Of a stretch of 53,038 bases of DNA, positions 44,191 through 51,861 are shown piece by piece. A program made the translations under genes and the position numbers. Source of the DNA: an uncultured Planctomycetota bacterium (lineage in GTDB: Bacteria > Planctomycetota > GCA-002687715 > CAIWVZ01); contig CAIWVZ010000038.1 of assembly GCA_903916245.1 (NCBI GenBank), positions 1-53,038 of the forward strand, read 5' to 3'. Position 1 is the stretch's first letter. The number at the start of each line of letters is the position of its first letter. A model generated the notes under the pieces. That model was given only the letters and a program-made list of their open reading frames with translations. It was not told where the DNA came from and made no database searches.

Positions 44191-45071
44191 GAATTCCCCG
44201 GTTCGTTGAGCACGCGGCGGACGGACGAAGCCTTGGCCCCGTCGGGACGCGCCGCGGCGACACGGACGAGCGCTTCGGAAAGAGCCGCGTAGAACGCGGC
44301 GTCGGCATCGCCGAGATCGCGACGCAACGCGCGTATGTGGGCGGCGACCGTTTCGGCGTCGCCGCGCACGACGGGCCCCGTCAACGCGGCCGACGGTCCG
44401 GTGCGTCCGGCGTTCGCGACGGCGCCCTCGGCGAGCGTGGCCAAGGCGCGGCGCGCGAGTTCTTCGGGGATGCCCGCCCGCATGAGCGCGCGCATCCCGA
44501 GATCGAACACGGCGAGGATGCCGTTGCCCGCGGCCGCCGCCCCCGCGTGATAGGTATCGCGACGACGACCGTCGAGGCTCGCGGGTCGTCCGTTGACGGC
44601 GCGCGCGAGGGATTCGAGACGCGGGAGGTCCGCGGGGTCCGATTCGATCGCCACCAACGCCCCGTCGAGGCCGGAGGGGCCGAGGTCACGCACCGGAAGA
44701 CTCCGCAACGGATGCCACGCGGCCGTGCGCGCCCCGCGCGCGGCCAACGGGTCGAGCACCGATCGCCCCTTGGCACCGCAAACGTGGAAGGCCAGCGTCG
44801 TGGGTGCCGCGGGAGTCCCTTCGGCGAGTGCCGTCGCGACGTCGACGAGTCGATCGTCCGGAACCGCGATGATCACGAGCGACGCCATGCCGAGGGCGGC
44901 CGCATGCGGCACGACGGGCACGTCACCGAGCGCGGCGGCGACCGCGCGACGATTCTCGGGCGAACCGCCGACGATGGCCGCGAGACGGTGCCCCGCGCGC
45001 GTCAGCCCGCGCGCCAAACTGCACCCCGCCCGGCCCGGCCCGACGAGGACGATGTTCTCGCGGGTGGTCAC
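44187..45071 (-). CDS. Rossmann-fold DUF2520 protein
   Basis: 294 aa. The GTG start at 45069-45071 overlaps the ispE stop (GTGA). N-terminal NAD(P)-binding domain IVLVGPGRAGCSLARGLTRAG, then LVIIAVPDDRLVDVATAL, FHVCGAKGRSVLDPLAARG and TAAWHPLRSLPV; the C-terminal domain is the all-helical DUF2520 (YHAGAAAAGNGILAVFDLG, ALTGPVVRGDAETVAAHIRAL). The family resembles prephenate dehydrogenase and ketopantoate reductase, but its reaction is not established. Its place between ispE and aroDE suggests a link to shikimate or cofactor metabolism, but does not prove one. Confidence 0.85.
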   Translation of the reverse strand: MTTRENIVLVGPGRAGCSLARGLTRAGHRLAAIVGGSPENRRAVAAALGDVPVVPHAAALGMASLVIIAVPDDRLVDVATALAEGTPAAPTTLAFHVCGAKGRSVLDPLAARGARTAAWHPLRSLPVRDLGPSGLDGALVAIESDPADLPRLESLARAVNGRPASLDGRRRDTYHAGAAAAGNGILAVFDLGMRALMRAGIPEELARRALATLAEGAVANAGRTGPSAALTGPVVRGDAETVAAHIRALRRDLGDADAAFYAALSEALVRVAAARPDGAKASSVRRVLNEPGNS

Positions 45072-45931
45072 CGTCGTCGGCCTCCGCGATACGTCGCGGT
45101 ACGGAACGTCCGACACTGCGGTTGCCCCGCGATGAGCCGCGCTTCGAGGTCCGCCGCTTCCTGTGCGTTGGCACAGGCGAACCACCACGTCGAACCGCTA
45201 CCCGACAGCGTCGGCGCACGTCCGGCGACGTCGGTCAGACGCGATCGGGTTTCCGCGAGCCATGGGAACGCCGACAAAGCGGCCGCCTCGAGGCGATTCG
45301 GAGATTCCGGGATCGGCTTGCCGGCGGCGAGCGCCTCCAGCAACGCATGGGGTTCTCGGGGCGGCGATCCGTCGAGTCGAAGGGCCGCGTAAACCTCCGC
45401 CGTGGGACACGGTTGGTCGGAGAGGGCGAGCACGTAGTAACGCGCACTGCGGGTCTCGCACGGCGCGACGATTTCTCCGCGCCCGGTGCATCGCGCGGTG
45501 CCCCCGGTCACGAAGAACGCGACGTCGCTCCCGACCTCGGCCGCGATCGCGCGGCGAACGTCGTCCGACGCGTCGACGCCGTGCAACGCGAGGACGAGAT
45601 CCAAGGTGGCCACCGCGTCGGACGAACCGGCGCCGAGGCCGGTACCGGGCGGCACCATCTTCGTCAGGAACACGCGGGCGGGCAGCGGACGCCCGAGCAC
45701 GCGTTCCGCCACCCGGACGATCTTGAAGCACGTGTTGCCTTCGTTCGAAGGCACGTCGTGTCGATTCGACTCGACCGTGAGTTCCGCGGCCTCCGACACG
45801 CCGACGAGATCGCCGACGGCGATGGTCTCCATCACGGTGTCGATTTCGTGGTACCCGTCCGAGCGCTTCCCGCGTATTTCGAGAAACAGGTTCAGTTTCG
45901 CGGGGGCGAACTTCGTCAGGGTGGATTCCAC
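45068..45931 (-). CDS. ispE: 4-diphosphocytidyl-2-C-methyl-D-erythritol kinase
   Basis: 287 aa from a GTG at 45929-45931; no in-frame ATG is placed better. GHMP kinase motifs: FAPAKLNLFLEIRGKRSDGYHEI, VPPGTGLGAGSSDAVATLDL (ATP loop), VGSDVAFFVTGGTARCTGRGE and the C-terminal LSGSGSTWWFACAN. It phosphorylates CDP-methylerythritol in the non-mevalonate isoprenoid pathway. First gene of the minus-strand operon ispE-DUF2520-aroDE-aroK. It faces the glycosyltransferase operon divergently across 87 bases. Confidence 0.93.
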   Translation of the reverse strand: MESTLTKFAPAKLNLFLEIRGKRSDGYHEIDTVMETIAVGDLVGVSEAAELTVESNRHDVPSNEGNTCFKIVRVAERVLGRPLPARVFLTKMVPPGTGLGAGSSDAVATLDLVLALHGVDASDDVRRAIAAEVGSDVAFFVTGGTARCTGRGEIVAPCETRSARYYVLALSDQPCPTAEVYAALRLDGSPPREPHALLEALAAGKPIPESPNRLEAAALSAFPWLAETRSRLTDVAGRAPTLSGSGSTWWFACANAQEAADLEARLIAGQPQCRTFRTATYRGGRRR

Positions 45932-46018
45932 GCCCCCATGAATAACCGTTGCCGCCGGGCACGTTAAGTCCCTCACGAACGGCACTTTGCCCGGCTTGCG
46001 TGGTAACCTCCCTTCGTC

Positions 46019-46702
46019 GTGAGCCTTCCGACCCGCATCATCGCCGTGATCCCGGCGTTCAGGGAGCCTCGCATGGTCGGGGACGTGGTCGCGTCCGTCC
46101 TGCCGCGAGTCACGGAGTGCGTCGTCGTCGACGACGGCTCCGGAGACGGCACCGGGGCCGCCGCACGGGCCGCCGGGGCGCTCGTGGTCACCCACGCGGT
46201 CAATCGCGGGCAAGGGGCGGCTCTCATGACGGGTATCCGATGCGCGCTCCGACGCGGCGCCGACATCGTCGTCACCCTCGACGCCGACGGTCAACACGAC
46301 CCCGCCGACATTCGGGCGCTGGTCGCCCCCATCCTCGCGGATCGGGCGGATGTGGTGCTCGGCTCGCGGTTTCTCGGCCACGCGCACCTGATCCCGCCGA
46401 TGCGACGACGCCTCCTGCGTGCGGCGGTCGTCTTCACGCGATGGTCGACGGGACTCGACCTCACGGATACGCACAACGGCTTCCGCGCACTCTCGCGGAG
46501 GGCGGCGTCCGCGATCGAACTTTCGCAGGACCGCATGGCCCACGCCTCCGAGATCCTCGAGCGGATCGCCGCGCTCGACCTTCGCCACGTCGAAGTTCCG
46601 GTCGCGATCCGCTACACCGACTATTCCACCGGCAAAGGACAGTCGGCTTGGGGAGCCTTCCGCATCCTCGTCGATCTCTGGGTCTCGAAGGTGCTGTCGT
46701 GA
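46019..46702 (+). CDS. Glycosyltransferase family 2 (polyprenol-phosphate type)
   Basis: 227 aa from a GTG at 46019. GT-A fold: RIIAVIPAFREPRMVGDVV, CVVVDDGSGDGTGAAARAAG, NRGQGAALMTGIRCAL, IVVTLDADGQHDPADI (DxD-type metal site) and DLTDTHNGFRALSRRAAS. This subtype resembles dolichol- or undecaprenol-phosphate sugar transferases. The stop overlaps the next GTG start. With the DUF2304 and GT39 genes downstream it probably makes a lipid-linked sugar donor used by the membrane transferase. Confidence 0.88.
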   Translation: MSLPTRIIAVIPAFREPRMVGDVVASVLPRVTECVVVDDGSGDGTGAAARAAGALVVTHAVNRGQGAALMTGIRCALRRGADIVVTLDADGQHDPADIRALVAPILADRADVVLGSRFLGHAHLIPPMRRRLLRAAVVFTRWSTGLDLTDTHNGFRALSRRAASAIELSQDRMAHASEILERIAALDLRHVEVPVAIRYTDYSTGKGQSAWGAFRILVDLWVSKVLS

Positions 46703-47076
46703 CCCCGATCCAGATCCTTCTGCTCGCGGGACTCGGATCCGGCGCCGCACTCACCGCCGCACGATGGAAACGCGGGGATCTCCGCACGGCGTCCGCCTGC
46801 GGATGGGGGGCGCTGTGGGCGTCGGGCATGGTTTTGGTCGCGGTCCCCGAATGGGCGAATACCGCGGCGCGCGCGGTGGGGGTCGGTCGAGGTGCGGACC
46901 TCGTCACGTACGTCCTTCTCGTCTTCCTGCTCGGCGCGGTCTTCAGACTGATGGTCGTGGTCGACCGCCAACGCCGCGAATTCACGGCGCTCGTCCGCGA
47001 ACTGGCGCTGAAGGACGTTCCGCCGCGCGAGGCGTCGCCGCCGACGCACGCCGAGGAATCACGCCCCCATGCGTAA
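46699..47076 (+). CDS. DUF2304 membrane protein
   Basis: 125 aa. The GTG at 46699 overlaps the upstream TGA (GTGA). Three hydrophobic segments: TPIQILLLAGLGSGAALTAA, ACGWGALWASGMVLVAVPEW and LVTYVLLVFLLGAVFRLMVV, followed by a basic cytoplasmic tail. DUF2304 proteins commonly follow family 2 glycosyltransferases and are thought to assist them at the membrane. Confidence 0.85.
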   Translation: MTPIQILLLAGLGSGAALTAARWKRGDLRTASACGWGALWASGMVLVAVPEWANTAARAVGVGRGADLVTYVLLVFLLGAVFRLMVVVDRQRREFTALVRELALKDVPPREASPPTHAEESRPHA

Positions 47077-48589
47077 CGCGCTCGTTCTCGGCGCGATCCT
47101 CGTCGCGGCGCTCCTCGTGCGGTCGATCGGTTTCTCGTGGGGCGACGATTTCCCGGGGGGATTCCGTGGCCACCACGTCGACGAATGGACGCACGTCGTC
47201 ATCGCGGGCACGCTCATCAATCCGAAAGTGCCGCCGCGCTGGCACCCGCAGCCCTACCCCAAAGGACTCGCCGCCCACGTCGCCGTGCCGTTCCTCGTGT
47301 CGCGCGCCGCGACGGGACGCCTGTTCGACACGCGACTACCGTCCGACGAAGCACTGATCAAAACCGCCCGAGCGATCTCGATCGCCTACGGCGTTCTCGC
47401 GGTGGCGGTCCTTTGGTGGATCGCCCGAAGACTCTGCGACGACGTGCGTGCCGCGCATTTCACCGCGCTCTGCCTCGCATTGGCACCTCTCGCCGTCATG
47501 CAGAGCCATTTCGGCTTGGCGGACTCCCCCGCGCTCTTTTGGTCACTCGCCGCCGCCGCGCTCCTCTACGCGGACATCGAAGACCGCCGACGGGGCGCCC
47601 TCGGCGCGGCCGCCTTCGCCGTCGGCATGGCCGTCGGCTTCAAGTTGACGCCGTGGCTTTTGCCCTCGCTTTTCCTGGTGGCGGTTTCGCAGCCCTCGCG
47701 CATCGGACGCCTCGCCGCGACCATCGGCGGATGCGTCGCGGGATTCGCCGTGTGCACCTTCCTGTCGATGTCCCCGTTCGACGTGGTCAAATGCTTCGTC
47801 GGTGACTCGGTGACGCCGCCGGACCTTCTCGATCCTCGGGACTTCCCTCGGCTTTACGCGATCGAAGTGCTTCCGTCGTTCACGGTGCCCGCGCTCCTCT
47901 TGGCCGCCGCCGGCATCCCCGCGCTCTTCCGACCGTCGCGTCACGCGTGGTTCATCGGCGTCGCGATCGCGATTCCGGCGGTGCTCCACATCGCGTGCGC
48001 GCTCCCGAAGTTGGCGCCTTTCCCGCGACATCTTCTGCCGCTCTTGCCCGCGCTCGCCCTATTGTTCGGCGCGGCGGCGGTGCGGTCGAAGATCCATGGC
48101 ATCACCGCGATGATCGCCGTCGGGTATCTGGCGTTCGCCACGCTCGCGACCGAACGACGCTTCGACGACGACCCGCGCTCGCTCGTGCGCGCGCACCTTC
48201 GCGCATCGCTTCCGCAAGGCGCGACGGTCCACTGGCCCGCCTACGAAAAGGAACTCGCCGAAGACGGGTTCTCGCCGGCTGCGTTCCCCGCGGAGGAAGT
48301 CCCGGACGTGATCGTCGCGGAATCGTGGCGCACGAACCACTGGCTTTCGGGAACGGGGCCGCGCGATTCGCGGCCGAAGGACTACCGCCGCGTCTTCGAC
48401 GGCATGTCGGCCGCCCACCTCGAAGCGTGGCAGGCGCTTTACGACGACCCCGCGCGTTTTTCGAAGAAGGTCGGACGGCGCTTCGACGTCGATCGTCCGC
48501 TTCCGGAAGACCGCATGGCCGACGCGCTTCTCGGCGACCGCTCGCGCACCTACGTCGGCGATGTATTGATTTTCGTCAACGCGCGCTGA
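47069..48589 (+). CDS. Integral membrane glycosyltransferase, GT39/ArnT-like
   Basis: 506 aa; the start overlaps the DUF2304 gene by 8 bases. N-terminal helix MRNALVLGAILVAALLVRSI is followed by an acidic loop (HHVDEWTHVVIAG) where GT39/ArnT enzymes carry their catalytic Asp. About 9-11 membrane segments follow (for example AISIAYGVLAVAVLWWIARR, LFWSLAAAALLYADI, ALLLAAAGIPALF), then a soluble C-terminal part of about 130 residues. It likely transfers a sugar from the polyprenol donor to lipid or protein on the outer face. Converges on panC with a 14-base overlap. Confidence 0.82.
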   Translation: MRNALVLGAILVAALLVRSIGFSWGDDFPGGFRGHHVDEWTHVVIAGTLINPKVPPRWHPQPYPKGLAAHVAVPFLVSRAATGRLFDTRLPSDEALIKTARAISIAYGVLAVAVLWWIARRLCDDVRAAHFTALCLALAPLAVMQSHFGLADSPALFWSLAAAALLYADIEDRRRGALGAAAFAVGMAVGFKLTPWLLPSLFLVAVSQPSRIGRLAATIGGCVAGFAVCTFLSMSPFDVVKCFVGDSVTPPDLLDPRDFPRLYAIEVLPSFTVPALLLAAAGIPALFRPSRHAWFIGVAIAIPAVLHIACALPKLAPFPRHLLPLLPALALLFGAAAVRSKIHGITAMIAVGYLAFATLATERRFDDDPRSLVRAHLRASLPQGATVHWPAYEKELAEDGFSPAAFPAEEVPDVIVAESWRTNHWLSGTGPRDSRPKDYRRVFDGMSAAHLEAWQALYDDPARFSKKVGRRFDVDRPLPEDRMADALLGDRSRTYVGDVLIFVNAR

Positions 48590-49448
48590 GATCGACGTTG
48601 TCGATGAGCCGGGTCGCGCCGAGCATGGCGGCGACCGCGACGACGTCGGTCGCCTCGGGGGCGGTTCCGGTCGCGGCGCGCGGCACGCACGTCGCGGCGT
48701 CCACGACGGAGAGATATTGGATCTTGAAGACCCCCGCTCGTTCGACGAGGGAAACCCCCGCGGATTCTAGTTCCGCCGTGGTGCGGACGCCCGCGGCGAA
48801 GGCGGCCGAAACGGCGTCGAGCGCCCGCTTCAGCGTCGGTGCGGCCGCACGTTCGGCGGGACCGAGATAGGCGTTGCGGCTCGACATCGCGAGACCGTCG
48901 GATTCGCGAACCGTCGGGCATGCATGCACGCGGATGTCGAGATCGAGATCGAGGTCGCGCACCATGCGGGTCAGCACGACGACCTGCTGGAAGTCTTTCC
49001 TTCCGAGGAAGATGTCGTGGGGTGCCACCTGCATGAGCAGTTTCAGCACCACCGTGAGGACGCCGGTGAAATGTCCCGGGCGCCATGCACCGCAGAGATG
49101 TTCGGTGGCGAGGCGTTGCGAAACGACGGTGTCCGCATCCGTCGGGTACATCTCCGCCACGTCCGGAAGGAAGAGCGCATCGCAGCCGCGGGCCGCGAGA
49201 AGAGCGGTATCGCGTTCGACGGGACGCGGATAGCGGGTGAAGTCCTCGTTCGGTCCGAATTGAAGCGGATTGACGAAAATGCTGGCGACGACGCGATCGC
49301 AGGCGGCGCGCGCCGTGTCGATCAACGCGAGGTGCCCTTCGTGGAGCGCCCCCATCGTCGGCACGAAACCGACGCGCAGTCCTTGCGCTTTCCATGCGGC
49401 GACGAGTCGGTGCACGTCCCGACGACCTTTGACGACGTCCATGGTCAT
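48576..49448 (-). CDS. panC: Pantothenate synthetase
   Basis: 290 aa; ATG at 49446-49448, with a second in-frame ATG two codons on. Motifs: GFVPTMGALHEGHLALI (HIGH-like), SIFVNPLQFGPNEDFTRYPR, LFLPDVAEMYP, DIFLGRKDFQQ and MSSRNAYLGPAER (KMSKS-like). It condenses pantoate with beta-alanine using ATP. The start is one base away from the folK stop, so it belongs to the psd-pssA-folK-panC operon. Confidence 0.94.
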   Translation of the reverse strand: MTMDVVKGRRDVHRLVAAWKAQGLRVGFVPTMGALHEGHLALIDTARAACDRVVASIFVNPLQFGPNEDFTRYPRPVERDTALLAARGCDALFLPDVAEMYPTDADTVVSQRLATEHLCGAWRPGHFTGVLTVVLKLLMQVAPHDIFLGRKDFQQVVVLTRMVRDLDLDLDIRVHACPTVRESDGLAMSSRNAYLGPAERAAAPTLKRALDAVSAAFAAGVRTTAELESAGVSLVERAGVFKIQYLSVVDAATCVPRAATGTAPEATDVVAVAAMLGATRLIDNVDLSAR

Positions 49449-49449
49449 G

Positions 49450-49983
49450 TCAGAGCCAACGGCGCGGGGGCCCGACGAGACGCACCGACGGCGGATCGCC
49501 GAGCGGACGCCTCAATTCGGCGATGGTGCGACCGTCGCCGGGGACCGTCCAATCGGATGCGATTTCGTCGGCGGGGATCAGCACGAACGCGCGTTCTTCG
49601 AGACGCGGGTGCGGGAGCACCGGGTCGGGAGCGCCGCGGACGTGTTCCCCGACGAGGATGAGATCGATATCGAGCGTGCGCGGCCCGTTCGGGACGCTGC
49701 GGATCCGCCCGGCGGCGTGTTCGATCTGCAGGCAGGCCGCGAGGAGATCCGCGGGGTCGAGAGCGACGTCGAACGCCGCGACGGCGTTCAGGTAGTGGTC
49801 CTGAGGCGGGCCGCCGACGGGGTCGGTCTCGTAGAGCGACGAACCGGCACGCCACGTCACGCCGGGGAGCGACGCGACTTGTCGGACGCCGAAACGCAGC
49901 CACCCGGCGCGGTCACCGACGTTCGAACCGAAAGCGATCAGCGTCCGCTGCGGCGACCAGCGGCGGGTGTGGCGTTCCATCAT
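49450..49983 (-). CDS. folK: HPPK: 2-amino-4-hydroxy-6-hydroxymethyldihydropteridine pyrophosphokinase
   Basis: 177 aa. The ATG at 49981-49983 overlaps the pssA stop (ATGA); another ATG follows directly. Motifs: LIAFGSNVGDR, YLNAVAAFDVALDPADLLA, GRIRSVPNGPRTLDIDLIL and PHPRLEERAFVLIP. Transfers pyrophosphate from ATP to the pterin in folate synthesis. The position between phospholipid and pantothenate genes is not functionally obvious. Confidence 0.93.
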   Translation of the reverse strand: MMERHTRRWSPQRTLIAFGSNVGDRAGWLRFGVRQVASLPGVTWRAGSSLYETDPVGGPPQDHYLNAVAAFDVALDPADLLAACLQIEHAAGRIRSVPNGPRTLDIDLILVGEHVRGAPDPVLPHPRLEERAFVLIPADEIASDWTVPGDGRTIAELRRPLGDPPSVRLVGPPRRWL

Positions 49984-50807
49984 CAGATCACCTCGTCGTC
50001 GTCTTCCGCGGGAGCGGCCGCGGCGGGCGCCGCCGGGGCACGGCGCAGCTTGGCGCGCACCCACGCGAGGGGCCCGGAAGCCACGTAGGCGATCATCACC
50101 ACCGGGATGAGGATGTCGGCCCGCCACATCACCAAGGCACCGGCGAACAGCACGAGCACCAAGAATCCGAAGGTTTTGCGCTCGCCGAACAATGCGTTCG
50201 TGGCGTGGGCGTATTTGAAGCGGCTCACCATCAAAAAGCCGATGGCGGGCACGAGGAACGGCATGGCGTCGACCACCCACGAGTGCGCCGTGACGGGGTC
50301 GAGCGTGATGTTCAGGAACCCGAGCGCCAAGACGCACGCGGCCGCCGCGGGCGACGGGAGTCCTTTGAAGTGGCGATGGTGTTCTTCACCGACGTCGGTT
50401 TCGACGTTGAAGCGGGCGAGCCTGAGGGCCGCGCACGCGACGTAGACGACGGCGAGCACGAGGGCGGCCTTCGGCGTCACCACGCCCGAAGTTTCCGCCA
50501 TCACTTTGAACAGGAGGGCCGGCGCCGCTCCGAAGGAGATGACGTCTGACAGCGAGTCGATTTGGGCTCCGAAGTCGCTCGCCGCGCCGACCATGCGGGC
50601 GATTTTGCCGTCGACCGCGTCGAAGATCATCGCGAGGAGGATGCACCACATCGCCTTCTGATAGAGGCCGAGGCGCACCGGGTCGGTGTTGCCGAGGTGG
50701 TTCGAATCCGTCAGGTAGGCGATCGCGAGAAAGCCGCAGAAGAGATTCCCGAGCGTGATGAGCGTCGGAAGCATCTCCACGGGCTTCATCCTGCGGGTCG
50801 GGTTCAC
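49983..50807 (-). CDS. pssA: CDP-diacylglycerol-serine O-phosphatidyltransferase
   Basis: 274 aa from a GTG overlapping the psd stop (GTGA); an ATG 18 bases downstream is possible. The CDP-alcohol phosphatidyltransferase motif is intact (DAVDGKIARMVGAASDFG then AQIDSLSD). About 7 membrane segments, and a C-terminal Ala/Pro-rich tail ending in acidic residues. Makes phosphatidylserine, the substrate of Psd encoded just upstream. Confidence 0.93.
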   Translation of the reverse strand: MNPTRRMKPVEMLPTLITLGNLFCGFLAIAYLTDSNHLGNTDPVRLGLYQKAMWCILLAMIFDAVDGKIARMVGAASDFGAQIDSLSDVISFGAAPALLFKVMAETSGVVTPKAALVLAVVYVACAALRLARFNVETDVGEEHHRHFKGLPSPAAAACVLALGFLNITLDPVTAHSWVVDAMPFLVPAIGFLMVSRFKYAHATNALFGERKTFGFLVLVLFAGALVMWRADILIPVVMIAYVASGPLAWVRAKLRRAPAAPAAAAPAEDDDEVI

Positions 50808-51481
50808 CTCTGCGGGTCCTTCGACACGCGTCCGATGACGGTCATCCCACCCTTCACTTTGTCACCCACCTTCACGTTGATTTCCGCCCAACGGCCCGCC
50901 GGGAGGTAGACCTCCGTGCGCGATCCGAAGCGGATCATTCCGTAGCGTTCGCCCTTCTCGTAAACCCGACCCTTTTCGACCGGGCAGAGGATGCGGCGGG
51001 CGATGAGGCCAGCGATCTGGCGGATCATGACGCGTACGCGACCGCCTTCGGGGAGTTCGGCTTCCATTCCGAGGTCGACCGCTTCGTTTTCGTCGGCGCA
51101 GCGGAGGTCACGGGCGTCGAGGTAGGCGCCCGGGCGGTGTTCGCAGTGCTCCACCTTGCCGCGCAGCGGCACGCGGTTCACGTGGACGTCGAACACCGAG
51201 AGGAAGATGCCCACGCGCTCGGCGGGGCCGCCGATGTAGGGGCACTTCGCCACCTTGGTGATGTCCGTCACCGTGCCGTCGGCCGGGCTGACGACCACAT
51301 CGAGCCCTCCCGGGATGGTCCGGTCCGGGTCGCGGAAGAAGTTCAGGATGAACGCCAAGCCGCACAGCGGCAGCACCGTGAGTACCGGGAAGGACCACAG
51401 GCACAGGACGGCGGCGGCGATGAAGAACCCGCAGAAGAGCAGGATCTCGGGCACGGCGTAGCGGGTCAGCGGGATGCGCAT
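50804..51481 (-). CDS. psd: Phosphatidylserine decarboxylase proenzyme
   Basis: 225 aa, the short type. ATG at 51479-51481 without a clear SD. An N-terminal hydrophobic hairpin (VPEILLFCGFFIAAAVLCLW and VLPLCGLAFILNFF) is followed by VVSPADGTVTDI, FLSVFDVHVNRVPLRG and IRFGSRTEVYLP. In the last of these, cleavage at Gly-Ser would create the pyruvoyl cofactor. Produces phosphatidylethanolamine. First gene of the operon. Confidence 0.93.
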   Translation of the reverse strand: MRIPLTRYAVPEILLFCGFFIAAAVLCLWSFPVLTVLPLCGLAFILNFFRDPDRTIPGGLDVVVSPADGTVTDITKVAKCPYIGGPAERVGIFLSVFDVHVNRVPLRGKVEHCEHRPGAYLDARDLRCADENEAVDLGMEAELPEGGRVRVMIRQIAGLIARRILCPVEKGRVYEKGERYGMIRFGSRTEVYLPAGRWAEINVKVGDKVKGGMTVIGRVSKDPQR

Positions 51482-51861
51482 GGAAGGGGCGGGGTCGCCT
51501 CGGCGCCCCCGAGGCGGGACGCTAACGGTTTCGCCCCCCGCCCGGCAAGCCTTCCCCCGCTTTCTCCGTGGGAAAACCCTCAGACGGCACCACAGGACGC
51601 GTGCATCCCGCCCGAATCGCCCGGCGGATGGATCATCGAAACACGCGGAGCACGGACGGCGACCGTCCACGACTGTCGGACACCCCCGCCTACCCCGACA
51701 CAAAGGGCTATGCTGCGCCATCCCGACGGCCCGATGACTGTCGTTTCCGAACGACGACACTACCGTCGCGGCAAGGGCGCCGACGGTTATCGACCCCCAT
51801 CACGGCGTCCGAATCGACGCATACTTCGACACCCACCCACCGCGCGAACAAAGCACACCCC
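51482..51861. other. Divergent non-coding region
   Basis: 380 bases between psd (minus) and the McrB-like gene (plus). An 8-pair hairpin (CGCCTCGG at 51496-51503 with CCGAGGCG at 51509-51516) lies about 15 bases upstream of psd and could affect its translation. No other gene or clear promoter was recognised. Confidence 0.55.
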
